Of a DNA stretch of 64,000 bases, positions 37,930 to 50,424 are shown piece after piece. The stretch covers positions 7,480,047 to 7,544,046 of the forward strand of contig NC_037592.1 in NCBI RefSeq assembly GCF_003073045.1, read 5' to 3'. A program made the position numbers and the translations under genes. The notes beneath the pieces are model-generated. The model ran no database searches, was not told the origin of the DNA, and worked only from the letters and a program-made list of their open reading frames with translations. The DNA comes from Pomacea canaliculata (Eukaryota > Mollusca > Gastropoda > Architaenioglossa > Ampullariidae). Each line of letters opens with the position of its first letter. Position 1 is the stretch's first letter.

Positions 37930-38862
37930 TGTTAAAAAGAAGCTTCAACAGATAGTTTCCTGGATCTCTTTCCTGTTGAGAAACAGATTTTGAAAAAACA
38001 ACATTGTAGACGATCACTCAACATTATTTCTCCATTAACTTGATGCTCACTGTTGACACACTGCGTTGTGTTTACTTGTAGTATGTACATGGACTATACA
38101 GGATGCAGTAAACTCTGTTGTCTGGAAAAACTCACGAGTTTCTGTTGATGAAGAGACAACCTTCGCAGGCATGTACCTCAAACTCTTTTCAGTTTTATAG
38201 ACTTTAAACGACTTTACAATTTTGTATTAGTACTTCGTGAGCAATTGCTTAAATGTTTTTTGTTTTTCCATTATTAAAAGACCAGAGTACGAATGAAGGT
38301 GACATTCCAGGCTGTCTTCAAAATCTACTCTGACAACAGTAAAGGGACATACACTGGACTGGTTGTGTGACCGAATACAAAACAACTCAATTTTCACTAC
38401 ATTTCAGTTCCCTAGGGACAAAGTTCAACAAAAGAAGGCTGACGAACCACAAAACATTTCGCATCGTGTATAAATAACACAACCTGTCGAAAGCCTTTAG
38501 TCTACTTCATTTTAAACACCTGGCAATCAACTGTCTGGTACTTGGAATATCAAATTTCCATAATATTTCTATTAGAACAAAAACTTTCAAATAGAGCTGA
38601 CTGGATGTGCATAAGAGATTCTCATATACTAAAGAATACACAAATCCCACTAAACTACTGAGAATAATCCGCGAATGACTGACCTTGTGTTCATAACCTC
38701 AGAAAAATCTGTATCATTTGTGTGTACACTGTGTCACACTGACAAAATATATTTCAAATTGTTCAAGAAGGATCCTTGCCAGTGATTACAAAAGTGCTTT
38801 TCAATTAAAAAAAGCGAGAAGGAAAGTTTTATTCGAAACAATTTCTTGTTGACTACTCACGC
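37930..38862. repeat. Block B1: upstream region of type B TLR-3
   Basis: Begins near TTAAAAAGAAGCTTCAAC. It is repeated, with deletions, at 46,680-47,170 and 50,696-51,358, and more fully at 55,650-56,675. It holds the TATA-like promoter motif listed separately and no coding sequence. Confidence 0.7.
38469..38476 (+). promoter_or_regulatory. Candidate TATA box of TLR-3
   Basis: TATAAATA lies 394 bp before the TLR-3 ATG. The same motif in the same context (CATCGTG before, ACACAACCTGT after) is 395 bp before the TLR-6 ATG. A 5'UTR of about 360 bp, or an unseen leader intron, would be implied. Confidence 0.45.
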
Positions 38863-41519
38863 ATGAAAATGAAGTTTTTATTCCCCAAATATATCAGTTT
38901 TAAAATACTTTTTCTATTTTTTACCGAACATCTTGTAGTTAGAAATTGTTTCGCCGAAAATGTACCAAAGCCTGGAAAAGACTGTTATGAAGGGATGTGC
39001 TGGTGTTCACAGGACATCGCGGATTGTTCACATAATGACGGACGTTTGCAGTTTGTTCCAAAGCTGCCTTCCACCATCTCAAGGTTGGACTTTTCCTTCA
39101 ACAACCTGACCCACCTTCATTCAGACTTCTTCAATAACGTGACCCAGCTTGCCTCCATAAATCTGACTGGCAACGGACTTTCCTCCATCGACCAGCATGC
39201 CTTTCGTGGTTTGCAGAATCTGACTAATATAACTCTTGACAACAACAAACTAGATTTCAACTCTGTGCGACCAGTTCTGAATGTGTCTTCGTTAGTTGAA
39301 CTGCGGATGTCCAGGAACTACAATGTTAAATACATTCCTGACAACATATTCTTGGAGTTTTCATTACCCCACTTGAGTGACTTGGCTATTGCTGGAATCA
39401 ATTTGCGAGTTTTAAATATGAGTGTTTTTAAACCTCTCAAGAAGCTTGTTTTTCTAGACGTGGGTATCAATGTTATACAAAGTATTGTGGCAGACAGTTT
39501 GCCGTCGCTCACTTATCTCTTCCTCAACAATAATAACATTGGAGAAGACTTCATACAAACGTGTTCCAATACAAAAAAGTCGCTTTTTCTAATGCTACTC
39601 TATCTCACTCTAAAAGATAACAATATTTATAGCTTAGACCAGCATGTTTGCCTGCCTAACTTAGAACGTTTAGACCTTGGACATAACAAAGTGCACTTCT
39701 TAAGGACGGGTGATTTCTCGAATCTTCAAAAGCTTCGACTCCTTAATTTGTCAGGCTTACGACTTAAATATATCTACCCTCTTGCTTTCGCAAGCTACTC
39801 CCTGGAAACTTTGTACATGTCAAGTAGTGGGATTGATTTTTCTAGCGAATCAATCAGTGCGCAAATGTTTGATCAGTGCCCAAAACTTTCTTTTCTTCAG
39901 CTAGATTACAATAATTTTTCCAATGTCACCGACGCAAAACTTCAAAAACTTTTTCATCGTATCCCCATGCTTACTACGGTCTACCTGGGTTATTCAAAGA
40001 TCAAAACTATCACATCTGATACATTTAAAGATATTCCCCATGTTAAGGAATTGAGTTTGTATTCAAATGCAATTGAAGATCTTCCAGACGGCGTCTTCGA
40101 CCATCTCGTCAACTTGACGATCCTTCGTGTTAACGACAATCGTCTGTCAGAGATAAGGGAGACAACCTTCAGTGTCAGCACTCGCCAACGTCTTCGCCAA
40201 CTGGACCTGAGCGGCAATCCCTACGCGTGCACGTGCAGCTTGAGTTGGTTCAGATCCTGGACGATGGACGAAAGAAAAAAGTTTGTAAACTTTCCGACAG
40301 GTTATGTGTGCGCGCCTTTCTCGTCCAGCAGCAGTAAACAAGTGACAACAACAGCTGTCATGGCGAATGTCTCTGAGGGCGGCAAGTACAGCAGCGAATT
40401 GTCTGATTTTCCTAAGCGAAAATCGCAACCGATCTCACGACCTTTCCAGAAGGTATTTCACCATCAGCACCACCAGCCCCCAGTCTCAACACACACAGAA
40501 TCATCAATTTCTGAATCACAAAGCCAGATCTTTCTACCACCTGTCCACTCCACCGTTTACCTGTGTGATTTCTTTCTGAGCGATCAAGCGTGTCTGTTGA
40601 GCCAGTCCACCAGTCTGTTGACGGCAGTTCTGGTGGTGTTCATGCTGACCTTCCTGGTGCTGTACAAGTACCGCTGGCACATTCGCCTGGCGCTGTACGA
40701 GGCTTTTCGAGGAAACCCGCAACGACGACGACAACAACCTGAGCGCGAGTACGAGTATGATGTGTTCGTGTCGTACGCCAACGAGGACGTGGACTGGGTG
40801 AGACAGGAACTGATACCGACACTGGAAGGGAGGTAAGTGGAATGGGTTAACACTGAAACGGATGTATTTTTTTGTCGTTTGCATTTTTCCAAAGACTTCT
40901 TGTAAGTGATTTTTTCATCAAATCTGAGACCCTGACCTCTAATCAAGTTTATGTCTTCACTGTGTGGGTTATTTATCTCACACACACACACACACACACA
41001 CAGAGGGACCTTTATTATGCTGTCCACAATGAGAGATCAATCGAAAGTTTGTAACGTTACAATGTAATGCGTATCTGAGTGTTGTAGTCTTGACTAGTAT
41101 AACTGACCAACAAACGTCTGTGTAACTTATCGCTTCTCTTGTCTTTAACCGTCAGACACGGGCTGAGGCTGTGCGTCCACCAGCGAGACTTCCCTGTCGG
41201 CGGCAACATCATCGACAACATCAGCACCTGTGTGCACGCGTCCAAGCGTGTCCTCTTTGTGTTGTCGCCGCACTTCGCCAGGAGCCGCTGGTGTCAGTTT
41301 GAACTGGTGTTCTGTCAAAACTACGTCATGGAACGCGATGACGTCCTGGTGCTGACGCTGCTGGCGCCCATTAGCGGTCGTGACATGACTGACGCCATCT
41401 CCGCCATGTTTAAGACGACGACTTACCTGGCGTGGGGCGAGGAAGACGACGCGAGAAACGCTTTCTGGGGTCGTCTGGTGCTGGCTTTCCACGACATTGT
41501 GCCTCGACAGGTGGCGTGA
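38863..41519 (+). CDS. Toll-like receptor TLR-3 (intact, type B leader)
   Basis: Exon 1 is 38863-40832 and exon 2 is 41156-41519, with a 323-bp GT-AG intron and split Arg codon; about 777 aa. The type B signal peptide (MKMKFLFPKYISFKILFLFF, ending near CFAEN) differs from the type A leader, yet from GKDCY onward the ectodomain is close to TLR-1 and TLR-2. About 16 LRRs are followed by the C-terminal Cys cluster NPYACTCSLSWFRSW, a His/Gln linker, TM and a complete TIR with YDVFVSYA, RDFPVGG and FW. The TM lacks four residues (LAAV) present in the other copies, through an in-frame 12-bp loss near 40,630, leaving a short hydrophobic span of about 17 residues. The intron has a (CA)n repeat at 40,980-41,001. 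No stops or frameshifts. Confidence 0.92.
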
Positions 41520-42101
41520 GTAGTAACAACGAGATGAAAGACTTCAGCAGACACTGTTGTGTTCTTTTGACAACATCCGTGTATTATACATATTAGGCGT
41601 TCTGCTTGCTGTCTTTGTAAAACTTTCTAGCAACAGCTGTACCACCTTGTTTCATGGCTCGTGTCGCGTACTGTCTGAACTTTGACCCCTTACGTCTCGG
41701 TGGGACATAGCGATTGTAATAACAGAGTAACATATTAAAACCTTGATTACTTTTATTTTTACTTCTTGATTTATTTACCAAGGCTTTCTATAGCGAGGTT
41801 GCTTTGTACATGTGCTAAAATGATTGAACTCTGTTTTAAACTGAATATGGAAAAATCTTACTTGACGTATTGTTATAGGTAAACCATTGGTTGCTGTTTT
41901 TTATGCTGTAAAGATGCAAAACAATTTTAAGTAACTGGACTGCTGGAGCACTTGTACATACATCCTAAGTTTTGATGAACCCATTGAAGTGTGTTATTAA
42001 TTTTTGTTTAAATGTTTTGAAAGGTAGGATTGGTTGCTCACATGTGTGTAGGTGGACGTGGTGAGTGTGAATTGGTGGACTGGTGCGTTGGTAGTTCGGG
42101 A
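41520..42101. repeat. Block Y2, left part (TLR-3 3' flank)
   Basis: Matches 36,529-37,015 and 54,199-54,780 in order. It is interrupted after GTAGTTCGGG by the transposon at 42,104 and continues at 45,775. Confidence 0.7.
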
Positions 42102-42446
42102 ATGGGTCGTTTTCACTCACGTGATACACACGTTAGCAACGAGGCACTGTCCGCCATCTTGTATCCCTAACGCTTCTCGTTTCTTCAGAGACTCTATATC
42201 GGCTTGTGGCCATGTGTCGCGACACGTCTAGCGTCTCTCGTTCTCACTCTCTCGAGCACACCAGTGGAGTCAGACAATTGCGCGTTCTTTCTCTGAAAAA
42301 AACAAAATGACTTTTGCTCTACGAGTCTGCCTACGTTTATTAATAAAAAAAAAAGATAATTAAAAAAAACCTAACTATGAAAACACAGTCACTATCACAA
42401 TTGCTCTTCCTTTCGTCTAACACATCTACCAAGTGCACTGAACTTG

Positions 42447-43015
42447 CACACTATTAAAACTCACTGTCTTGGCAATGTCTCCTCTAACACAATCACACAA
42501 ATCCCTGTATCTATTACACACTATTCAAACTCATTGTCTTGGCAATTAATGATTCTTCTAACACAATCACATAGCTCCACTGAATCTTCTACACACTATG
42601 AAGCACACTGTCACAAAAATCCATGGTATCTACTATTAAAACTCACTGTCTTGGCAATGACACTTCCAGTAACACAACCTCCAAACTAAAATGTACTCAA
42701 TCTCTTGCACACTAGTGAGGCACACTGTCTAGGCCAGCGGTTCTCAACCTGGGGGGCGTGCTTACAAGGGGGGCGCGAAGGTGGTCATTTTTTTTAAAGT
42801 TTCTTATACCGGTATTAGTGAAATTAGCTTACATTGGTGACTAAGCGGGGCGCGCGGACGTACCTTTGTTTGTCAGGGGGGAGGGGGGGTCACAAGTAAA
42901 AGGTTGAGAACCGCTGGTCTAGGCAATGGCTCTCTACTCTTAAACAAGCGTCCACCTCTTTCTGAATCCTTTTCTCTTCTCCCTCTTAAAACACACTGTC
43001 CCGGCAGTGGCTTCT
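42447..43015. repeat. Imperfect 70-85-bp tandem repeats inside the transposon
   Basis: Five or so diverged units built around CACTATTAAAACTCACTGTC TTGGCAATG and CTAACACAATCACA, the last two split by the nested MITE. Subterminal repeats of this kind often bind transposase; that role is inferred. Confidence 0.6.
42735..42916. mobile_element. hAT-type MITE (182 bp) nested in the transposon
   Basis: Terminal inverted repeat CAGCGGTTCTCAACCT at the left and its near-exact complement ending AGGTTGAGAACCGCTG at the right. A perfect 8-bp target duplication GTCTAGGC flanks it (42,727-42,734 and 42,917-42,924). The interior is G-rich and noncoding. TIR motif and 8-bp duplication are typical of hAT elements, so it depends on a transposase elsewhere. 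Confidence 0.92.
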
Positions 43016-43849
43016 CCCTTCAATAAGAAACACAATCCTCCTCCCCTTCATTAAGCGTCCAGTTTCCCCTCCTCTCACTCATTGCTTTCTACCCCAATCT
43101 CTCCTCGCTGGCCGCTCTCTCCCTCTCCAGCCACACCTTTTCCTTCTTTCTTCTTTAACATCAAACAAGAACTTTTGCACATTCAAATACATATTTATTA
43201 ATCCTTTTCAGAAAACTTTTGTGTCTGCTGACAGAACATAACTTTACATAAAAAATCATTACAGGCTAAGAAGGAACATATCAAAATCCCAATCTAAATA
43301 ACATCACTGATATGGATTACTAAGAAAAACTATTGGTTAGGTAATCTAAAATCCACAAAGAAGCTCTGGCATCAATATTGCTCTGAATTAGCTTCTGAGC
43401 AAGCAAACAGCATTTGAATTCAAATGACAATAATATTTGATTCAATTATACATGTTTGAGTATCCTGCTAATAAGCAAAAAATATTAACAATATTCTGTC
43501 AACAGAAAATATTTTGATCAACAACATACAAAGCATGACATCTCCAGCAAGCAACAAATTCTGTATTGTTCACACTGTTTCACATCAACTTACCAAGTAA
43601 CTTATCTGATCAGTTGGATATCATCATGCTATTATAAATAAAGTGCGAAAGAAAAAGAACTACAGTAAGGTAATTGTGCATTTTATATCTGAGAATAACT
43701 TCTGTGGTAATGTAAACATATACAGTTTGCAAGCATGCATTCTGAAAATATATGCTGATTTCAAACTAAAAAATTGCACTATAGCTACTCAATAGGCACT
43801 AGGGATTTATGTAAATTTACAATGCAGCAACAAAGCTGAACTATTTTGT

Positions 43850-45665
43850 CTATGACTGGATTATCATCACATCACCAGGCTTTGTTGCCATCAGGTCAAT
43901 AAGCACTTTAGACTGCAAAATGCCAAACTTTCCGCCAACAAAGCCTATAAGTCTCTTAACATGAATTCGCACAGAGGCTATTTTTCTCGAATTTTCAACT
44001 TGTAGGGGATTTAGTTGTTTTTTCCCATGGGTAAAATCTGAAATTATTAATTTAGCTTGATAAAAAAAGAACTTCATCTTCAATGTTGAAACCTCTGTCG
44101 GCCATAATTACATCACCTGATAACAAGTTAAACAACAAAGAAGTATCTTCAATGATGTGTTTGTCTGAAGCGCTGCCACCAAATGAATCTGAAATGTAGC
44201 TGATTGACCCCTGTGGTGTGATCTCAATCAGATATTTGGCAGAATGATATTTTTTATAGTTGGAATAAACTTGGATCTGATTGGTTTGGCCTGAGGGTTT
44301 CTGTGCTTCAAGTTCAAAACAGTCAACAATAACAGCAACTTTAAGCATCTTTAAAGTTTTCTCTAAAGAACATTGGCATAGACAGTTTCAGAGCTTCTCT
44401 TGAAGGCCAGTGCAACAAAAAAGACAACCGTGCCACAAGTACATCAAGAGTTCTATGAAAACTCCTTTGCACAGTTGACACGGATACTTTCAGCTGATAC
44501 CCTATATCCTGGAATTGGTAGTTCAGCCTGATCTTAATTAAACACAGCAAAAGCTCTTGCTCTTTGGACAGTGACTGTGTTTGATTAGACATGTATGGCT
44601 CTACCGTTCTGAAAATAAGGTCCATTACTGCCAATGAAGGAAGTCCCGTGTAGAATGGAACTTAAGCTTCATCTTCAACATACACCTGTCTTTCATAAAT
44701 AGAACAATGTTGTCTGTTTTTAACTGAATCAAGAAGTCTGGTCTCAGAGTCCTGCATGATTGCATCCATCTTTAGTCCAGTCAAATCTGTTTGAGTGTTC
44801 CGATCATTTGAACATGAATCATCTATGCCATCATGTAAACTTTCTTCGCAAGCACTTGAGCAACCAAAATCACTTTCACACAATTTTACTTACTGGCTTG
44901 TCTCACTGCTGATTGATTTTCGCTTCTTGCTTGCAGTATGTAGAGTAGGGAAAGATGCATTACCTCTTTTGCGAGACACAAGCCTCAAATACATGTTTAT
45001 CGAAGCCTCAGCTTCTGAGCAAGTACTTGATCGCTCATGTCCCAAGTGTAGAGTGGGAAGCCAGGAAGGACTGTTCCGGAAATTCTCATAGGCTGGCTTT
45101 CCTAGACACAAGAATAAAACAACCCATGAATTACATCTTTGTGACATTGACTACAAAACAAAAATAATAATAATAATCAGCACTGAAACAAAATAAACCA
45201 AATACACGTCTAGAAAGAAAAATAATAAAATAGAAATAACATTTTTTATCCTCTCTTTCTATAGCTATAGTTTATTAGTCGTGGTCATGCATAATGCAAG
45301 TCTTGTTTTGATGTTCACTCAAATCACGTGAACTGTCACCAACCTACACTGAAGAAAATATTAATCGCAATGTATACAACATGCAGAACAACGTTAAATA
45401 CTTTAGCAATTTGGAAAACGTCTGGTTTCTTACCGCCAACAAAGTGTTTCGAACAGATAAGTATTTTGCTCCACTTCTCTTCCGTTGTAATATCCTTTTG
45501 GTAAACGGCTGCCTTCCACAGACGACGTCGTTCTTCTGTAAGTTTTCTTGTTTCGTCACCTTGGTTCAAAATAATTGTGGGTATCCTATGAAAAGATACA
45601 TCTAGAGGAACACTTCGTTTACTGCAGGGCTTGTTTCCGCATCCTTTTATACCGCAGACGACCAT
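43850..45665 (-). pseudogene. THAP-domain DDE_Tnp_4 transposase, degraded
   Basis: The N-terminal THAP zinc finger (CGIKGCGN..., FHRIP, W, C..HF) is in exon 45665-45434. A GT-AG intron follows, and the THAP end GKPAYENF...WLPTLHLGH resumes at 45101. Downstream come an HTH-like segment (44,634-44,341, FYTGLPS just before it), DCFE and SDKHIIEDT...MADRGF (44,348-44,052), and VENSRKIASVRIHVKR (43,850-44,083). These are catalytic-region motifs of DDE_Tnp_4. The frame is broken by TAA stops at about 44,890 and 44,662 and by frameshifts near 44,340 and 44,075, the latter in a poly-T run. The family's usual third acidic residue (VER) reads VKR. It is almost certainly inactive. Confidence 0.8.
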
Positions 45666-45774
45666 GATAACCGATCATGTGCTAGCAAGCTTCTGTAACC
45701 ACTGCTTTAGGGTAAACAAAATGGCCGCTGAAGCAGCGCGCAAAAACTGATGACGTCACGTGAAAACGAACCAT

Positions 45775-46680
45775 TAATATTTCACGTTGAGTAAAATCTG
45801 CGTTTTTCCCAAACCCACAAAACTCTCCCCTCATACACCTTCATTGGTTAGAATTTTACAGTATAAACATTTTAAGCGTAGAATCATTTTTCTCTTAGCC
45901 GTTGTCTTGCGCTTGCTTGTATCCTTAGCTGTGTTATTCTTATGTTACCGATTCTTGTTTCTCCTCCTTTGAATATTCTAGATAGCATTGTTCCAAGTGT
46001 TTCCTTTACACAGTCTGTGAATAGCTTGGCAGTAAGAAGATTGGATAATGAAAAGAGGTTTCAAATAAAATGTCGTCTGTTTAATGAATGTTGAGACAGC
46101 AAATTCTGTTAAGATGGACAATAATCTCTATCGCAAGGAACACTGAAATTTTGCGGAAGTATTTCTAATTACATAAATTAGAAGAACTTCCTGTTTTGTT
46201 CAGATAATCGTTAACTTTAAGAACCTGATGGTCCACAGCTGCAAGTCAAAATAAAACAAATTCAAATATACTTCTCTTTAGTCTGTAGGTAAAGATTATC
46301 ATAAGAAACACAAATATAGCAACACAAATAAATTGTCGCTGAGCAAAAACTAACCCCATCAATATACAGACATATTCCAAACTTATAGAGCGTAAAAAAG
46401 ATAGTTACTGTTGAGAAGAAAAAAAACCAAGAATAAAGATATGTCAACAGCTATTTCAGAGGTTACTTGACAGTGTTCGCAGTGAATAATCCGTAGAAAA
46501 AGAACTACCAGGAAATGATGGAAGCAGCTTCCTTTGAGGAAACACTTGAAATTAAACAGATAATTGTATCTTCTTGGTTTGGGGTCAGATAATATATCCT
46601 AACTAAAGCAGCTACGGGTATTATCTTTGTAAAGCCATGTTAGTGATTTTAGTCCGTTCCTTCCATGTTACTCATGTTAA
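45775..46680. repeat. Block Y2, right part
   Basis: Continues the TLR 3' spacer interrupted by the transposon and parallels 37,015-37,930 and 54,785-55,650. The palindrome GGAAGCAGCTTCC is at 46,520-46,532. No gene. Confidence 0.7.
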
Positions 46681-47190
46681 AAAGAAGCTTCAACAGATAG
46701 TTTCCTGGATCACTTTCCTGTTGAGAAATAGATTTTGAACAAACAACATCGTAGACGATCGCTCAGCATTATTTCTCTATTAACTTGATGCTCACTGTTG
46801 ACACACTGTGATGTGTTTACTTGTAGTATGTACATGGACTGTACAGGATGCAGTAAACTCTGTTGTCTGGCAAATCTCACGAGTTTCTGTTGATAAAGAG
46901 ACAACCTTCGCAGGCATGTATGTCAACCTCTTTTCAGTTTTATAGACGTTAAACAACTTTACAATTTTGTATTAGTACTTTGTGAGCAATTGTTTAACTT
47001 TTTTTGGTTTTTCCATTATTAAAAGACCAGAGTACGGATGAAGGTGACATTCCAGGCTGTCTTCAAAATCAACCTACTCTGAGAACAGAAAAGAGACATA
47101 CACTGGACTGATAGTGTGACCGAATACAAAACAACTCACCTCGAATTACTGACATGGTGTCTATAACTTTGAAAACACTGAAAAACTTTA
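46681..47190. repeat. Block B2: type B TLR upstream region without a TLR (deletion scar)
   Basis: Parallels 37,930-38,690 and 50,696-51,190. It ends near GACATGGTGTCTATAAC (47,153-47,167) and is joined at about 47,170-47,190 to TLR 3'-flank sequence (ACTTTATACCAGCAGCACCACC, compare 36,630-36,658). No receptor exon lies between. The TATA-bearing 280 bp seen at 38,390-38,668 is also missing. Confidence 0.65.
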
Positions 47191-47784
47191 TACCAGCAGC
47201 ACCACCTTGCTTCATTGTTTAATACGACATAGATGACTCGTGTAACTTACTGTCTGAACTTTGTTTGGCCCCTCAGGTCTCGGCGGGACATAGAGGTTGT
47301 AATCACAGAGTAACATTTTAAAGTCTTGATTACTTTCATTTTTATTTCTTCATTGATTTACCAAGACTTTCAATAGCGAGGTTTGATTGTACATGTACTA
47401 CAATGATTGAACTCTGTTGTCAACTAAATATGGAAATATCTTGCTTGACCTATTGTTCTGGGAAAACGAAAATTATTGAAATGTGTGTGTGTGACGAGAA
47501 GATGATGAGAATGTGTTTGGCCGGGATTAAGTATAGTATGTGGAATTACAGCTTAGACTCTCTTTTTCCCTTCTTTACTTCCATGAGATAATGTAGGTTA
47601 CAATTTCTGCTAAACATACACTTGTTGGGTAGAGGGACTTTTCCTGGCAACACCGGGGGTAGACCTGGAGCCTGTTCCTTAGCAGAGCGCATGAAGGTAT
47701 GGAGCTTCCAATGTCTACCTTTATTCTTTACAAAACACTTCCTTCCTTTTATGTTTATAGAGAACTTGTCATCTGTGGTACAAA

Positions 47785-47852
47785 ACAAACAAACAAACAA
47801 ACAAACAAACAAACAAACAAACAAACAAACAAACAAACAAACAAACAAACAA
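47785..47852. repeat. (ACAA)n microsatellite
   Basis: About 16 units, positional counterpart of 29,276-29,330. Confidence 0.95.
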
Positions 47853-47940
47853 CACAATATAAAATGTTTCAATGCTGAGAGCTATACATTTTTGCAGTTC
47901 CACCAATGATATACAGAGCGTGTCCTTCTTCCTCTTCTTT

Positions 47941-47960
47941 CGATGATGATGATGATGTTG

Positions 47961-47994
<34 letters not shown>
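47941..47994. repeat. (GAT)n/(ATT)n microsatellite
   Basis: Compound trinucleotide repeat, positional counterpart of 29,750-29,855. Confidence 0.95.
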
Positions 47995-47998
<4 letters not shown>

Positions 47999-50424
47999 TT
48001 GCAGACTTTGTCAAATACTTCTGTCGTCAATATTAAATAAAAAGCCTTAAACATGTGTATGTGTGTGTGTGTGTTTTCGCTCGCGCGTTCGTCAATAAAA
48101 ATGCTAGTAATGTACAGAACAAATGTCTGTTCTACCAAGGAAATAATATTTTCCTTCCGATCGTAAAAATATTGATGTGAAAGCAAACCCTGTTGTCCCC
48201 AATTACACAATGAACGTGGAAGATTATATTTGCCGTATTGTCTGACCAGGAAACAATGGGCTGCTGTGTTGTTGTTGTTTTTTTTTTGTTTGTTTTTTTT
48301 GTTGTTTTTTTTTGAAGCCAGAGTCGACAGCTGAAGTTCAAGGAGCACAGCTGAGTACCTTAGACTGACTTCAGCTCGTATTTTCTGTTTGTTTAATCAG
48401 CGCCCCTCAGAGAGAGGTGTCCGTGAAGCGACAGAAAAATATTTTATATATCCTGAAAATAAAACTAACCACAAGTTGAAGGAACTTTTTCCAGATTTAC
48501 AATAATAACGAAGCTTAAAAACAATGTTTAGAAAGAACTGGAAGTCATCTCAAAAAAAGAACATTATTCTTGTGGTATTCATGTGCACTGATACCTAATG
48601 GCAGCCTGCAGTTTGTGCCAGTGCTACTGTCAAAACACGAATGGCTCTTCCAATACACTCGCACCTGACCATTGACCCTTCTTTCGATAAAAAACACAAC
48701 GAGTGTTTGAGGTTTCCCAGATCATGTAATTTTTTTTTAGTTTTCATGTTATGACTTCATAAGATACTACAGCATGAATAAATCGAAAATCATCAAGCAG
48801 AAAAGCGCTCCAAAATTATAGACATCTAATGCACTCAAATATAAATCAGCTTTGAATACCCAGGGCAAACTATCAGAATAGAAAGGTTACTCGCACGCCC
48901 ACTTGTACTCTTGTACAGTCACACAATCTTGAAATATCTGACTGTCCTTTGTCATAAACTGCAGTCATCGATGACTATACTCACAGTTTTGAACTATAAT
49001 CTTATAGAATTGTCGTCCTGCAACAGGCCGTCGAAACTTAAATTGCGAATAACACAAAGAGCTTATATAGATATTCAGACTCAGAATCCGAGTCATCACT
49101 CGAGAAGGATTCTCTCCGTGGATCACGTGATCAAACGGTTGTAGATGCTCTGGATGTCTGACGCAGGTGGTGGTGTCGGCAGGTGGGCTTACATCAAGGT
49201 CACAGCGAGGTCACAGCGAGGTCACAGTCCAGTGCCGGAAATAGTGATGTCCATGGGTTGATGACACTCAAGCTGCCCGTTGCCTTACACGTGCATACTC
49301 AAGTTGTTGTGTGGTGTTATCCTCGTGGTGAGGATCTCCGTTCTGTTGCGTTGGAGGATGAATGGCGAGCAGGTGGCGAAGTCCTGGGAGGCAATGTCAC
49401 CGAACATAGAATGGCTCCCGTCAACATGAAAATCTCGACTTGGTGAGGTTAAACAACAGGGGTCAGCATCACTCCGCACTACAGGTTTACAGAGCGTCGA
49501 TCGCTACTACCACTCTTCTATTCATCAATCTCAGCAAAACATATTAAAGTCTATAATGTACAAAAGGACAAAAAGAGGCTTTCAGAGTTTTAGTGAGACT
49601 GAGAGGAGTGTGAATTAGGATAGCCATCATCTTCTTGTTGATGGAGCATCTGATGGAAACCTTTGCCAAACACAAAAAGACTTCAATATAGTCGCTGACA
49701 AGTTATGGCTTTTTACACAGTTGTTTCGTTAGCAGGGATATCACGGTGGTCTTCACTTTAATACAGTAATATTTTATAGGATAAACACAAAAAATCAGTA
49801 ACAACAAATATTTCTATAAGGTAAATAACAGAGAAAAAGAGTTAATGGCCTCAAACAAAATAAAATCATTAAAGTTTAATTGATTAATTCATTAAATAAT
49901 TCTAGCAATGATGGCGCGAATGCCTCTTTGTATTTGTATGTGCGCGTGCGTTTGAGTGTGTGTGTGTGTGTGAGCGCGTGCAAGTGCAACTGTGAGTATT
50001 GTACAATTAAAAACTATTCATTTTAAAAAAGGGGAAAAACTTCCTTTTTTTGTCGCAAGCTAATATTGATATGAAAGCAAAGCATCACGCGTCCCTGTTA
50101 AACAATGATTATGGGAAGATTATATTCGCCTTATTCTTTTATGAGGAAACGAGGGGATTCTGTGTGGTTTTTAAGAAACCAGAATGCACAACTGAGTTTC
50201 GTAACCGCAACTAATTAACTAACTTGAGTTCGTTCCGTCTGTAGATATGTTGAGCGTTACTCAAAACAGTGCCCATTGGACGAAAACAAATGTTTTATAC
50301 CTCTTGAAAATAACTCGAATCACAGGCTGACGGAGCATTTTGTCATACCTACACGATAGCAAAGCAAACAGTCAACGTACAGTTTGAAAGAAACAACTTG
50401 TTGTCGTCTCAAAAGAAGAAAATA

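Larger units (their letters stand above)
42104..45772 (-). mobile_element. THAP/DDE (PIF-Harbinger-related, ISL2EU-like) DNA transposon, inactive copy
   Basis: Ends are inverted: GGGTCGTTTTCAC at the left and GGTTCGTTTTCAC read inward from the right. An AT dinucleotide lies outside each end (42,102-42,103 and 45,773-45,774), consistent with a 2-bp target duplication. Paralogous empty sites at about 37,015 and 54,780 show where it entered block Y2. It carries a minus-strand THAP plus DDE_Tnp_4 transposase pseudogene, tandem repeats near the left end and a nested MITE. As I recall, ISL2EU elements also encode a YqaJ nuclease; none was seen here. The family assignment comes from domain order and ends only. 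Confidence 0.8.
47191..50424. repeat. Block X2: TLR 3' flank plus duplicated spacer
   Basis: The first ~270 bp match the TLR-2 3' flank. From about 47,470 it parallels block X1 (28,950-33,800) up to a type A TLR start, lacking the 1.66-kb X1 segment. Both microsatellites are retained. Open frames made of Cys-Leu-Phe-Val or Asn runs in this block are microsatellite artefacts. Confidence 0.7.

Noticed and set aside
44341..44348. Reading the transposase as several separate small genes
   Set aside because: The pieces are consecutive parts of one THAP-DDE protein, separated by stops and one-base shifts.
47546..48014. Minus-strand frames with Cys-Leu-Phe-Val or Asn repeats
   Set aside because: Translations of the (ACAA)n and (ATT)n microsatellites.
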